Positions 38,077 to 45,842 of a stretch of 64,000 bases of DNA are shown piece by piece; positions within the stretch are counted from its first letter, which is position 1; each line of letters opens with the position of its first letter. The stretch comes from Evansella cellulosilytica DSM 2522 (GTDB lineage Bacteria > Bacillota > Bacilli > Bacillales > Salisediminibacteriaceae). The DNA lies in assembly GCF_000177235.2 (NCBI RefSeq), contig NC_014829.1, positions 4,526,001-4,590,000 of the forward strand, written 5' to 3'. Below the pieces are notes generated by a model. It saw only the letters and a list, made by a program, of their open reading frames with translations, searched no databases and was not told the origin of the DNA. The position numbers and the translations under genes were made by a program.

Positions 38077-38247
38077 TTACATAGTTAAAATAATCATAAT
38101 CGTATAAATAAGTATTGAAAAATTAATTCCACTAAGAAATACAAAAACATAGAACAATTTGGTCATTTGTTTTATTCTTGGATCCATGCTCAATATTAAA
38201 AAAACGATAAATAAAAAGGAACTAAACAATAAAACGAATTGTATCAT
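38077..38247 (-). CDS. Small two-helix membrane protein, unknown
   Basis: 56 aa starting MIQFVLLFSSF, with two membrane helices (FVLLFSSFLFIVFLILS and LFYVFVFLSGINFSILIYTIMIIL) joined by DPRIKQMTK. GGGAGG lies about 5 nt before the ATG at 38247. The frame is open to 38328, but that longer start has no ribosome binding site. No family is recognised. Confidence 0.6.
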   Translation of the reverse strand: MIQFVLLFSSFLFIVFLILSMDPRIKQMTKLFYVFVFLSGINFSILIYTIMIILTM

Positions 38248-38548
38248 TTTCCCCTCCCTACGTTGTTCATTTTTCAGAAGTCGTTTCTTCAACATGATAT
38301 TTATTGTTGATTCGAGTATCGCACACATTTTGCTTATTGAAAATACTTATTAAAACAAAGAAATTTTAGCAAAACAAATGATAATTGCATTTTATTCTCC
38401 ATAAACATTACCACAATCGATTTCCCAGTATGATGATATAAGACTATAGAAGGAACTCTAAATAAATAGTTTTGGTTGAAGTCCTTATAGTTATATGATA
38501 CAACTATTAACGAGTTATAAAATATTTCAGAATAAACTTCATATTTTC

Positions 38549-38636
38549 ACTACTAGGGGTGCTACATAGCTGAGAGAGACAAATAAGTCTTAACCCTTAT
38601 AACCTGATCTAGTTCGAACTAGCGTAGGGAAGAAGT
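38549..38636 (+). ncRNA. TPP (thiamine pyrophosphate) riboswitch
   Basis: THI-element conserved parts occur in order: ACTAGGGGTGC, GCTGAGAGAG, AACCCTTATAACCTGATCTAG and CTAGCGTAGGGAA. It is followed by a terminator at 38697, giving TPP-dependent premature termination ahead of tenA-thiZXY. Confidence 0.95.
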
Positions 38637-38693
38637 GTTTTTCAATGATTAATATACGACTGCAGCCATCGTATATGTCTCTTACATTGTTAG

Positions 38694-38732
38694 CAAAGCC
38701 GCTTCTTCTAATAGAAGTGGCTTTTTTATTTC
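38694..38732 (+). terminator. Terminator of the TPP riboswitch expression platform
   Basis: AAGCCGCTTCT pairs with AGAAGTGGCTT and is followed by TTTTTATTTC. It lies about 60 nt after the aptamer and 70 nt before tenA. Confidence 0.85.
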
Positions 38733-38799
38733 TTCTCTTAGTTTTCAAAGTGGTATGAATATGACAGTAACACTTATTAAAAATGAGGAGTGGTACGAG

Positions 38800-39474
38800 A
38801 TGAAATTTAGCGAACGTTTACACAAAAAGCTTCAGCCTATTTGGCGTAAAAACCATGCACATCCTTTCGTTCAAGGAATTGGTGACGGCACGCTTGATAA
38901 AGAAAAGTTTCGTTTTTTTATGATTCAAGATTATCTTTACCTCATTGACTATGCAAAGCTTTTCGCGATTGGTGCTGTTAAAGCGAAGGATGTAGAAACA
39001 ATGGGCAAATTTGCTAACTTGTTAGATTCAACATTAAATGAAGAAATGTCACTACACAGAGAGTACGGGAAAAAGTTTGGAATTACGCCTGAGGAATTTG
39101 AGCAAGCTGCTCCAGCACCGACAACTTTAGCATACACGCATTACATGCTACATGTTGGACAAAACGGTACACTTGCAGACCTCGTAACAGCCTTGCTTCC
39201 TTGTATGTGGAGCTACTGGGAAATTGGTAAAGAATTAAATGAAATTCCTGGTGCAAGTGAGCATGAGTTTTATGGCGAGTGGATCCAAATGTATAGCTCC
39301 GAGGAATTCGGTCAGTTAGCCGAATGGACTATCAATTTACTTGATGAACTAACGGAAGGAAAAACAGAGGACGAGTTAGCAAAGCTTGAAGAAATCTTTT
39401 TAAATACAACTCGTTTTGAATATATGTTCTGGGATATGTCCTGGAATAAGCAAATGTGGCCGACAGATGAGTAA
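38800..39474 (+). CDS. tenA: Aminopyrimidine aminohydrolase (thiaminase II)
   Basis: Hydrolyses aminopyrimidine breakdown products of thiamine so the HMP moiety can be salvaged. 224 aa, all-helical TenA fold. The catalytic cysteine lies in LLPCMWSYWEIGKEL (near residue 132) and the conserved C-terminal FEYMFWDMSWNK carries an active-site glutamate. GAGGAG lies 9 nt before ATG 38800; the frame start at 38755 lacks a Shine-Dalgarno. It is the first gene behind the TPP riboswitch and overlaps thiZ by 8 nt. Confidence 0.94.
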   Translation: MKFSERLHKKLQPIWRKNHAHPFVQGIGDGTLDKEKFRFFMIQDYLYLIDYAKLFAIGAVKAKDVETMGKFANLLDSTLNEEMSLHREYGKKFGITPEEFEQAAPAPTTLAYTHYMLHVGQNGTLADLVTALLPCMWSYWEIGKELNEIPGASEHEFYGEWIQMYSSEEFGQLAEWTINLLDELTEGKTEDELAKLEEIFLNTTRFEYMFWDMSWNKQMWPTDE

Positions 39475-40228
39475 GAAGACGCTTCAGTTCCACGATGTTT
39501 CATTTTACTACAACTCGGAGCAAAGCATATTAGAGAACTTGCATTTCACTGTCAATGATGGTGAATTCGTAAGTATTATTGGTCCAAGTGGTTCTGGAAA
39601 AAGTACATTATTCAAGATAATTACCGGGCTTGAACAACCATCAAATGGTGAGGTATTGATCAATGAGCGAGTTGTAGAAAATAGGCTCGGTCAAGTTGGT
39701 TATATGCCGCAACAAGACTTGCTCATGCCATGGCGTACTATTTTAGAGAACGCAGCACTTCCACTAGAAATTAAAGGGTTAAAAAAGCATGAAGCTCACG
39801 AACAAGCTAGAAAACTGCTAGTTGAGTTCGGTCTAAAAGAAGTTGAAAATAAATTTCCTAGTGAATTATCTGGCGGTATGAGACAAAGAGTATCTTTTTT
39901 ACGAAGCGTGCTTTCTGGCTCAAACATTCTTTTATTAGATGAGCCGTTTAGTTCTCTTGATGCAATTACAAAATTATCGATGCAGGAATGGTTGTTAGAG
40001 AAATGGGAAAAGGCAAAATCTACCGTATTATTTATTACTCATGACGTAGATGAAGCGTTATTTTTATCTGATAGAATCTACGTTTTTACCGAAACGCCGG
40101 TTACTCGCTTACAAGAAGTGACTGTCCCGCTCTCCCGTCCTAGAGACATTCGGGATATTCATCAACCACAAGTGATTGAACTAAAAGAAGCATTAATTGA
40201 TCAGCTTCGTTCGAGGGTAAAGCTATGA
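39467..40228 (+). CDS. thiZ: ABC transporter ATPase for thiamine pyrimidine precursor
   Basis: ATPase of the ThiXYZ importer, which takes up formylaminopyrimidine, the substrate of TenA-linked salvage. 253 aa. Walker A GPSGSGKST, Q-loop MPQQDLLMPWR, signature LSGGMRQRVSFLR, Walker B ILLLDEPFSSLD and switch LFITHDVDEALFLSDR are of the nitrate/taurine/thiamine-precursor subfamily. Its ATG lies within the tenA 3' end; the longer in-frame start at 39416 is inside tenA and unlikely. Confidence 0.93.
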   Translation: MSKKTLQFHDVSFYYNSEQSILENLHFTVNDGEFVSIIGPSGSGKSTLFKIITGLEQPSNGEVLINERVVENRLGQVGYMPQQDLLMPWRTILENAALPLEIKGLKKHEAHEQARKLLVEFGLKEVENKFPSELSGGMRQRVSFLRSVLSGSNILLLDEPFSSLDAITKLSMQEWLLEKWEKAKSTVLFITHDVDEALFLSDRIYVFTETPVTRLQEVTVPLSRPRDIRDIHQPQVIELKEALIDQLRSRVKL

Positions 40229-40974
40229 AAAATTGGAAGGATTTTATTGCACCGACAGTGATTGTTTTGATTGTACTCATTGCCTGGGAGATTAGCGCAA
40301 AGGCGATAGGCATGGCTTTTATTTTACCTTCTCCTACACAAATTATTGTTCGTCTCTGGGAGTTAAGAGGTAGTTTATTACTCGTCCATATGCCAGCTAC
40401 GCTCACTGTTATTTTAACAGGTTTATCTTTATCCATTTTTCTTGGAGTAGGATTAGCGGTATTGATGAATGTGAGTAAAACGTTAGAGAAGGCACTTTAT
40501 CCTATTATTATCTCTTCTCAAACGATACCTGTTATTGCACTTGCCCCAATATTCGTGCTTTGGTTCGGCTATTCGATTTGGAGTAAAGTTGCTGTCACGT
40601 TATTAATTACGTTTTTTCCTATTACGGTAAATACGTACGATGGACTCAAATCTAGTAATAAAGATTTAAAAGATTTGCTCCTTACGATGGGGGCACGAAA
40701 AAGGGATATTTTTTTCAAGCTTGATATTCCATCAGCATTACCTCATTTTTACTCTGGCTTAAAGGTGGCGGTGACGTTAAGCGTTATTGGGGCTGCTATC
40801 GGAGAATGGTTAGGTGCACAAGCAGGCTTAGGCTACTTTAGTCGGAGGATGATGACGCAATTTGACGGGGCTGGTGTATTTGCACCGATTTTATTATTAT
40901 CATTAATCGGTATTACACTCGTTTTACTCGTCGTACTACTAGAAAAAGTAACATTAAAATGGAGGAAAAAATAA
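40225..40974 (+). CDS. thiX: ABC transporter permease for thiamine pyrimidine precursor
   Basis: Membrane permease of 249 aa with about six helices. The coupling loop LLLTMGARKRDIFFKLDIPSALPHFYSGLKVAVT and the segment IGAAIGEWLGAQAGLGYF are typical of the SsuC/TauC/ThiX family. It overlaps the thiZ stop by 4 nt. Function is assigned from the TPP riboswitch and tenA partner. Confidence 0.92.
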   Translation: MKNWKDFIAPTVIVLIVLIAWEISAKAIGMAFILPSPTQIIVRLWELRGSLLLVHMPATLTVILTGLSLSIFLGVGLAVLMNVSKTLEKALYPIIISSQTIPVIALAPIFVLWFGYSIWSKVAVTLLITFFPITVNTYDGLKSSNKDLKDLLLTMGARKRDIFFKLDIPSALPHFYSGLKVAVTLSVIGAAIGEWLGAQAGLGYFSRRMMTQFDGAGVFAPILLLSLIGITLVLLVVLLEKVTLKWRKK

Positions 40975-40975
40975 A

Positions 40976-41959
40976 ATGAAAAAGCTTTTAATCGCACTAT
41001 TTTGTTCTGTATGTATTTTTACTATCACTGCATGTGGCAGCGACAATGACGAATTAACGGAAATTGACATCATGCTTGACTGGTATCCAAATGCCGTACA
41101 CAGTTATTTATATGTAGCCCAGGAAAACGGCTATTTTGAAGAGGAAGGGTTAAATGTCAACATCCAATTCCCGGCAAATCCAACTGACCCTATTAATCTC
41201 GCTGCTGCAGGGCAAATTACGCTCGGTATTACTTATCAGCCTGACGTTGTAACTGCTCGTGCTAATCAGGACGTTCCTGTAAAAGCGATTAGCGCTATTG
41301 TCCGTTCACCTTTAAATCATACGATCTTTTTAGAGGATAGTGATATTCAAACACCTAGAGACCTTGAAGGTAAGCAAGTTGGTTATCCTGGTATTCCATT
41401 AAATGAAGCGTTAATTAAAACGATGGTCGAAAACGACGGTGGAAGTTATGAAAATGTTCAGTTAGTTGATGTTGGCTTCGAGCTTGGATCCTCTGTTGTA
41501 TCTGGGCAAGTCGATGCGGTCACTGGCGCTTACATTAACCATGAAGTTCCCGTTTTACGTTACCAAGGAAATGAAACACGCTATTTTAATCCCGTTGATT
41601 ACGGCGTACCAAGCTTTTATGAGCTCGTTTTCGTTACAAATGATCAAACGTGGGAAGAGGAGCAAGAAACAATTAAAGCGTTTTGGCGTGCGGCAACAAA
41701 AGGCTATGAATTTACTGTAACTAACCCCGACGAGGCTTTAGCTGTTTTGTTTAGTAACGAGGATGAAGCAAACTTCCCATTAATTGAAGAAGTAGAAGAG
41801 GAAAGCTTGCATATATTACTACCAAAAATGCAATCTTCAAACGGTTTCGGAAGTCAAGATAGTGCTTCTTGGCAAGAAACGATCGATTGGATGCTCGAAT
41901 TTGGTTTAATTGATGAGGCACCTTCTATTGATGATATTTTTGTTAATATTGTAGAGTAA
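40976..41959 (+). CDS. thiY: Thiamine pyrimidine precursor-binding lipoprotein (NMT1/THI5-like)
   Basis: Binding lipoprotein of 327 aa with signal peptide and lipobox ITAC (cysteine near residue 21). The N-terminal MLDWYPNAVHSYLYVAQENGYFEEEGL is the ThiY/NMT1 signature, with IQFPANPTDP and VTGAYINHEVPV further on. It captures formylaminopyrimidine outside the membrane for ThiX/ThiZ. It starts 1 nt after thiX and is the last gene of the operon. Confidence 0.93.
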   Translation: MKKLLIALFCSVCIFTITACGSDNDELTEIDIMLDWYPNAVHSYLYVAQENGYFEEEGLNVNIQFPANPTDPINLAAAGQITLGITYQPDVVTARANQDVPVKAISAIVRSPLNHTIFLEDSDIQTPRDLEGKQVGYPGIPLNEALIKTMVENDGGSYENVQLVDVGFELGSSVVSGQVDAVTGAYINHEVPVLRYQGNETRYFNPVDYGVPSFYELVFVTNDQTWEEEQETIKAFWRAATKGYEFTVTNPDEALAVLFSNEDEANFPLIEEVEEESLHILLPKMQSSNGFGSQDSASWQETIDWMLEFGLIDEAPSIDDIFVNIVE

Positions 41960-42056
41960 GGACGAAGGTCGTTCTTTACCGCTTTAAAGAAAAAACGTTA
42001 ATAACTGCTTCGTGAAGGTGTTTTTACGTTTTATTAAAAGATAATGTATAAATTTG

Positions 42057-42130
42057 GCGGTGGAAAAGATGCCACGCGTAGTAGCGAGAAGAGCACTCAC
42101 TACTACTTTAAAGACATGTGGCATCTTTTC
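42057..42130. repeat. Structured dispersed repeat (GTGAGTGCT family), copy 3, inverted
   Basis: A 74-bp palindrome: AAAAGATGCCACGCGTAGTAG pairs partly with CTACTACTTTAAAGACATGTGGCATCTTTT around GAGAAGAGCACTCAC. Its reverse complement matches copy 2 almost base for base. It sits between the convergent thiY and SDR genes. Confidence 0.75.
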
Positions 42131-42164
42131 TTTACTGTTTCTAAGAGGGTGTCCCAAAAGGTAT

Positions 42165-42207
42165 GGTTGACTCCAAAGGTAAAATCGACCTTTTGAGTCA
42201 ACCTCTT
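42165..42207. terminator. Bidirectional terminator hairpin (GTTGACTC family)
   Basis: GGTTGACTCCAAAGGT pairs with ACCTTTTGAGTCAACC and is followed by TCTTTT on the plus strand. It lies immediately past the SDR stop codon and is convergent with thiY. Confidence 0.7.
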
Positions 42208-43107
42208 TTACGATCCTACACTTTCTCCTCCATTTACATGTAACACCTGACCTGTTACATAACTAGAATCATCTGATGCTAAGTAGACAAATGTCGGTGC
42301 TAATTCGAATGGCTGGCCTGCACGTTTCATCGGTGTATTAGTGCCAAACTTTTTCACGTCATCTGCAGAAAAGGATGATGGGATGAGTGGCGTCCAAATA
42401 GGACCAGGTGCAACACCGTTGACCCGAATACCATCCTTTACTAACGATTTAGCTAATGATCGGGTAAAGGTAACGACTGCTCCTTGTGTACTAGCGTAAT
42501 CGATGAGCTTTTCGTGTCCTTTATATGCGGTCACTGATGCATTGTTTATAATGGATGCTCCGTTTTTCAAATACGGTAGTGCCGCTTTTGTTACGTAAAA
42601 AAAGGAGAAAATGTTTGTTTTAAAAGTATGTTCTAGTTGTTCACTCGTAATATCTAATAAAGACTCCTGTACATACTGAACTGCTATGTTGTTGACAACA
42701 ATATCGATTTTGTTAAAATAGTGGAGCGTCTGAGATACAAACGCAATTGCTGCCTGTTCACTCGTCAAATCACACGGTATCGCTAAACATTCACTTCCTA
42801 GCTCTTCGACTCTCGCTTTCGTTTCATGTGCGTCTTCATGCTCATTGAAATAAGCAAAAGCAATATTAGCCCCTTCTTTTGCAAAGGCAATCGCTGTGGC
42901 TCTCCCAATACCGCTATCTCCACCAGTTATAATCGCAACTTTATTTTTCAACTTATTTGCTGGCATATAGTAAGGATTTTCTGAAATTGGCCTTGGTATC
43001 ATTGGAAACTCTTTACCTGGATGCTCATTTTGATGCTGTGGTGGAAAGGAGATAGGCTGTTCTTCACATTCTACTTCTTTATCGTAATAAGGGTATTGTG
43101 GATACAA
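42208..43107 (-). CDS. SDR-family oxidoreductase (general-stress type)
   Basis: Classical short-chain dehydrogenase of 299 aa. Cofactor motif ITGGDSGIGRATAIAFAKEGANIAF, NNIAVQY strand, catalytic serine in IINNASVTAYKG, and VNGVAPGPIWTPL. The usual catalytic tyrosine is in LIDYASTQGAVVTFTR, where YxxxK is altered to YASTQ. The N-terminal FPPQHQNEHPGKEFPMIPRPISENPYYM extension is typical of the Bacillus YdaD/YhxC group. A TTG at 43107 has AGGAGG 9 nt upstream; the frame's upstream GTG overlaps that site. The substrate is unknown. Confidence 0.85.
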   Translation of the reverse strand: MYPQYPYYDKEVECEEQPISFPPQHQNEHPGKEFPMIPRPISENPYYMPANKLKNKVAIITGGDSGIGRATAIAFAKEGANIAFAYFNEHEDAHETKARVEELGSECLAIPCDLTSEQAAIAFVSQTLHYFNKIDIVVNNIAVQYVQESLLDITSEQLEHTFKTNIFSFFYVTKAALPYLKNGASIINNASVTAYKGHEKLIDYASTQGAVVTFTRSLAKSLVKDGIRVNGVAPGPIWTPLIPSSFSADDVKKFGTNTPMKRAGQPFELAPTFVYLASDDSSYVTGQVLHVNGGESVGS

Positions 43108-43170
43108 GTGTCGTAACCTCCTCACGCTTTTTACGATATAGCCTATTCCTAGCGCTTGCCCAAAGTGTTT

Positions 43171-44367
43171 CTAATCTCTCTTTTTTATAAAAAGTACCTT
43201 TAAATAGTTCCCTTCCTTATATGCTGGAATTGTTTTAAAATCAGCAGGTAATGTAAACTCCTCCAAAATGTGATAGGCCTTATTCGATTCTTTAAAAGCC
43301 TTTTCTATAAACCCTTTAAACTTTTTCATATCAAAGTTACTCGCATTTGTTGAGGCGACAATGACACCGTTTTTTTCTGTAACCGAAATGGCATCCTTTA
43401 ATAAATCTTTATAATCTTTAGCAGCACTAAAGGTGTGCTTTTTTGACCTCGCGAAGCTAGGCGGATCTAATATGACTAAATCATACTTCAACTCTTTTTT
43501 CACCGCGAATTTAAAGAAGTTGAATACATCTTGCACGATGATGTGTTGCGCTTCATAATCAATTCCGTTACAACTGAATTGCTCGATCGTTTTCGGCTTA
43601 CTACGGTTTGCTAGGTCAACGCTCGTTGTTGATAATGCGCCTCCTAATGCTGCAAACACAGAGAATACCCCAGTATACGAGAACGTATTTAAAACCGTTT
43701 TTCCAGATGCATATGTATCTCTTATTCGCTTTCTCACTTCACGTTGGTCTAGGAAAACCCCTACCATTGCCCCATCATTTAAATGGACAGCGATATTGAC
43801 GTCGTTTTCCTTTACAAATATCGGAAACGCTCCTCGTTCTCCTGTAATAAAATCATCATCCTCTATATACTGGCCTTTTTTATCAAACCGTTTCTTTTGA
43901 TAAATCCCTTTGTACGTCACGAGCTCCGTTAAAGCAGAAATATTCTGATCCTTAAAGGAATAAATTCCTTCGTTATACCATTGAATTAAATAAAAGCCAT
44001 CAAAGTAATCGATCGTTAATCCTCCGAGTCCATCACCTTCACCATTAAACACTCGAAATGCTGTCGTACTTGTATCTTTAAAAAACAATTTTCTATGATT
44101 GAATGCACTACTCATTTTGTTTTTAAAGAATGCCTCATCAATTTTTTCGTTTTCGTTATCACTGATCATCCAACCGACGCCTTTATTTTGTAGCCCGTAA
44201 TATGCTTTACCTATAAACTGATTTCCTTCATCAAATACCCGCAGCAAAGCACCTTCTTCAAGTTGAGCGTTATCATGCTGAAGCACGTCTTTCGTTAATA
44301 GTGGATAGCCACGTTTATATTTGTTTGTAAACTTACTTTTTAAAGTTACTCTTAATTCAGTCATCAT
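43171..44367 (-). CDS. Class I SAM-dependent rRNA (cytosine-5) methyltransferase, RlmI-like
   Basis: 398 aa. An N-terminal PUA-like domain (LTKDVLQHDNAQLEEGALLRVFDEGNQFIGKAYY) is followed by the FNGEGDGLGGLTIDYF motif and a Rossmann methyltransferase domain with SAM motif LNTFSYTGVFSVFAALGGA and catalytic-loop motif LVILDPPSFARSK. This is the RlmI/YwbD arrangement that methylates 23S rRNA. The ATG pair at 44367/44364 has AAGGTGG upstream; the longer frame from 44433 adds an unsupported hydrophobic leader. It lies 45 nt from the following SDR gene. Confidence 0.9.
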   Translation of the reverse strand: MMTELRVTLKSKFTNKYKRGYPLLTKDVLQHDNAQLEEGALLRVFDEGNQFIGKAYYGLQNKGVGWMISDNENEKIDEAFFKNKMSSAFNHRKLFFKDTSTTAFRVFNGEGDGLGGLTIDYFDGFYLIQWYNEGIYSFKDQNISALTELVTYKGIYQKKRFDKKGQYIEDDDFITGERGAFPIFVKENDVNIAVHLNDGAMVGVFLDQREVRKRIRDTYASGKTVLNTFSYTGVFSVFAALGGALSTTSVDLANRSKPKTIEQFSCNGIDYEAQHIIVQDVFNFFKFAVKKELKYDLVILDPPSFARSKKHTFSAAKDYKDLLKDAISVTEKNGVIVASTNASNFDMKKFKGFIEKAFKESNKAYHILEEFTLPADFKTIPAYKEGNYLKVLFIKKRD

Positions 44368-44436
44368 TGTTCCACCTTTGCTCGTTGCTAGTCCCATTAT
44401 ACGCATAACACATAGATAAAAAAACATTGTCAACTC

Positions 44437-44477
44437 AAAAAAACTTTCATTAGCTCTTCTGACACTAATGAAAGTTT
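44437..44477 (-). terminator. Intrinsic terminator of the GGDEF-EAL / SBP operon
   Basis: AAACTTTCATTAG is mirrored by CTAATGAAAGTTT with an 11-nt loop. T-runs lie on both sides, and it lies just past the SBP stop at 44496. Confidence 0.85.
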
Positions 44478-44495
44478 TTATGCATAGCGTATTTA

Positions 44496-45812
44496 TTATT
44501 TTGTTACGCTTCCCCTTAATATTTCCATATCTTCTGCTAATTCGTATTCAATATTCTCAGTTAAAGCATCTAATATTTGACGCGGACGTAGCCCTAATTC
44601 TAACGCATCATAAATCGTGTTATCCCAAATGTGTTGAGTTTTAAAATCTAGCGGCGTTAAAAAGCTTTCCTCCGTTTTGGACATCATATCCTCGTATAAC
44701 TGCTGTGTTAATTGGCCTCCGAAAAATGGGTTTTCAAATGAAAGTACCTCTTCATTACCTCTAGCAGGAATATAAGCTGGTACAGAGTCTATTAAGCCAC
44801 CCATCATTCGCTCTGTCGTATAGTATTCAACAAAATCCCAAGCAGCTAGTTTATTCGTGCTTGCTTCTGGAATAGCTAAGTTCACACTGTTTGTCCAGCC
44901 ATAAAGGTTGAAAGGCAGCCTCGTTACTCGCCATTTCCCTTCTTGTTCAGGTGCAATTTGTTTAATATAGTCAGCTCCCCATGTCCCTAAGTAGATCATG
45001 ACATATTCATCATTTCTTATCGCTTCACGCCCATTCCATCCGTAAATATCTAACCCAGGAAACATACCATTATCCTTTACGTGTTGTGCATGATTAACAG
45101 CTTGAATAAATTCACCATCATCTCTAACAAGTTTCATCTCATTATTATAAAATCCTCGAGTCGATTCATACAATCTAATTACTTCTATCGGCCATTGTAG
45201 TATCCATTTATCATCTCTTCGTAGCGTCTCACCTATTAAAAACCAATTTTCTGGTTCCTCCATGTACTCGGCTAGTTCATCAGGTTCAGACGGAAAACCA
45301 TAATCCTCCATAATATCAGCGCGATAATAAGTTACTAAAGGCGACGTGTTAAATGGCATCGCAAGTAGGGACTCACCATCTAGTGATAAAGACACCTCCC
45401 AGAGTGCTTCTGGGAAATTGTGCTTATGCTGACCTGCAAGATATGGTTCATCCAGTAAATTTTCAAATCCATCCATTGATTTAAAAGAAGCTAAATAAGG
45501 AGAATCAATGACCATGATGTCTGGTACATCCCCAGTTGCTATTGCGTTAAAATAGGCCTCATAATAATCATCGTATTCAAAGGTAGTGATTGAAAATTCT
45601 ATGTTAGGATGCTCCTCTTGATAATCTTGAAAAGTCTCTTCCCATCCATCATGATAGTAGGACCAAACTTCTAATTGTATACGCTCATCATTATTTACTT
45701 CCGTTTGCTCATATCCTTCATCAGCATGTATAGGAATTTCCATTTCGATTGGTTGACCGTGACAGGCAGCTAAAAATATAAATATAACAAAAAATAAATA
45801 GTGTGCTTTCAC
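44496..45812 (-). CDS. Orphan extracellular solute-binding lipoprotein (family 1, sugar type)
   Basis: A lipoprotein of 438 aa with signal peptide and lipobox FLAAC (cysteine at residue 17). The SBP family 1 fold is shown by the LEVWSYYHDGWEETFQDYQEEHPNIEF start and the IATGDVPDIMVIDSPYLASFK, MIYLGTWGADYIKQ and AAWDFVEYYTTERMM segments. No permease or ATPase gene is near. It begins 30 nt after the GGDEF-EAL stop with no terminator between, so both genes share the riboswitch-controlled transcript. It may act as an extracellular sensor partner of the enzyme rather than as a transport protein; this is inferred from context. Confidence 0.85.
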   Translation of the reverse strand: MKAHYLFFVIFIFLAACHGQPIEMEIPIHADEGYEQTEVNNDERIQLEVWSYYHDGWEETFQDYQEEHPNIEFSITTFEYDDYYEAYFNAIATGDVPDIMVIDSPYLASFKSMDGFENLLDEPYLAGQHKHNFPEALWEVSLSLDGESLLAMPFNTSPLVTYYRADIMEDYGFPSEPDELAEYMEEPENWFLIGETLRRDDKWILQWPIEVIRLYESTRGFYNNEMKLVRDDGEFIQAVNHAQHVKDNGMFPGLDIYGWNGREAIRNDEYVMIYLGTWGADYIKQIAPEQEGKWRVTRLPFNLYGWTNSVNLAIPEASTNKLAAWDFVEYYTTERMMGGLIDSVPAYIPARGNEEVLSFENPFFGGQLTQQLYEDMMSKTEESFLTPLDFKTQHIWDNTIYDALELGLRPRQILDALTENIEYELAEDMEILRGSVTK

Positions 45813-45842
45813 TCCATGTCCTCCTTCCTATTTGGAAATCCC

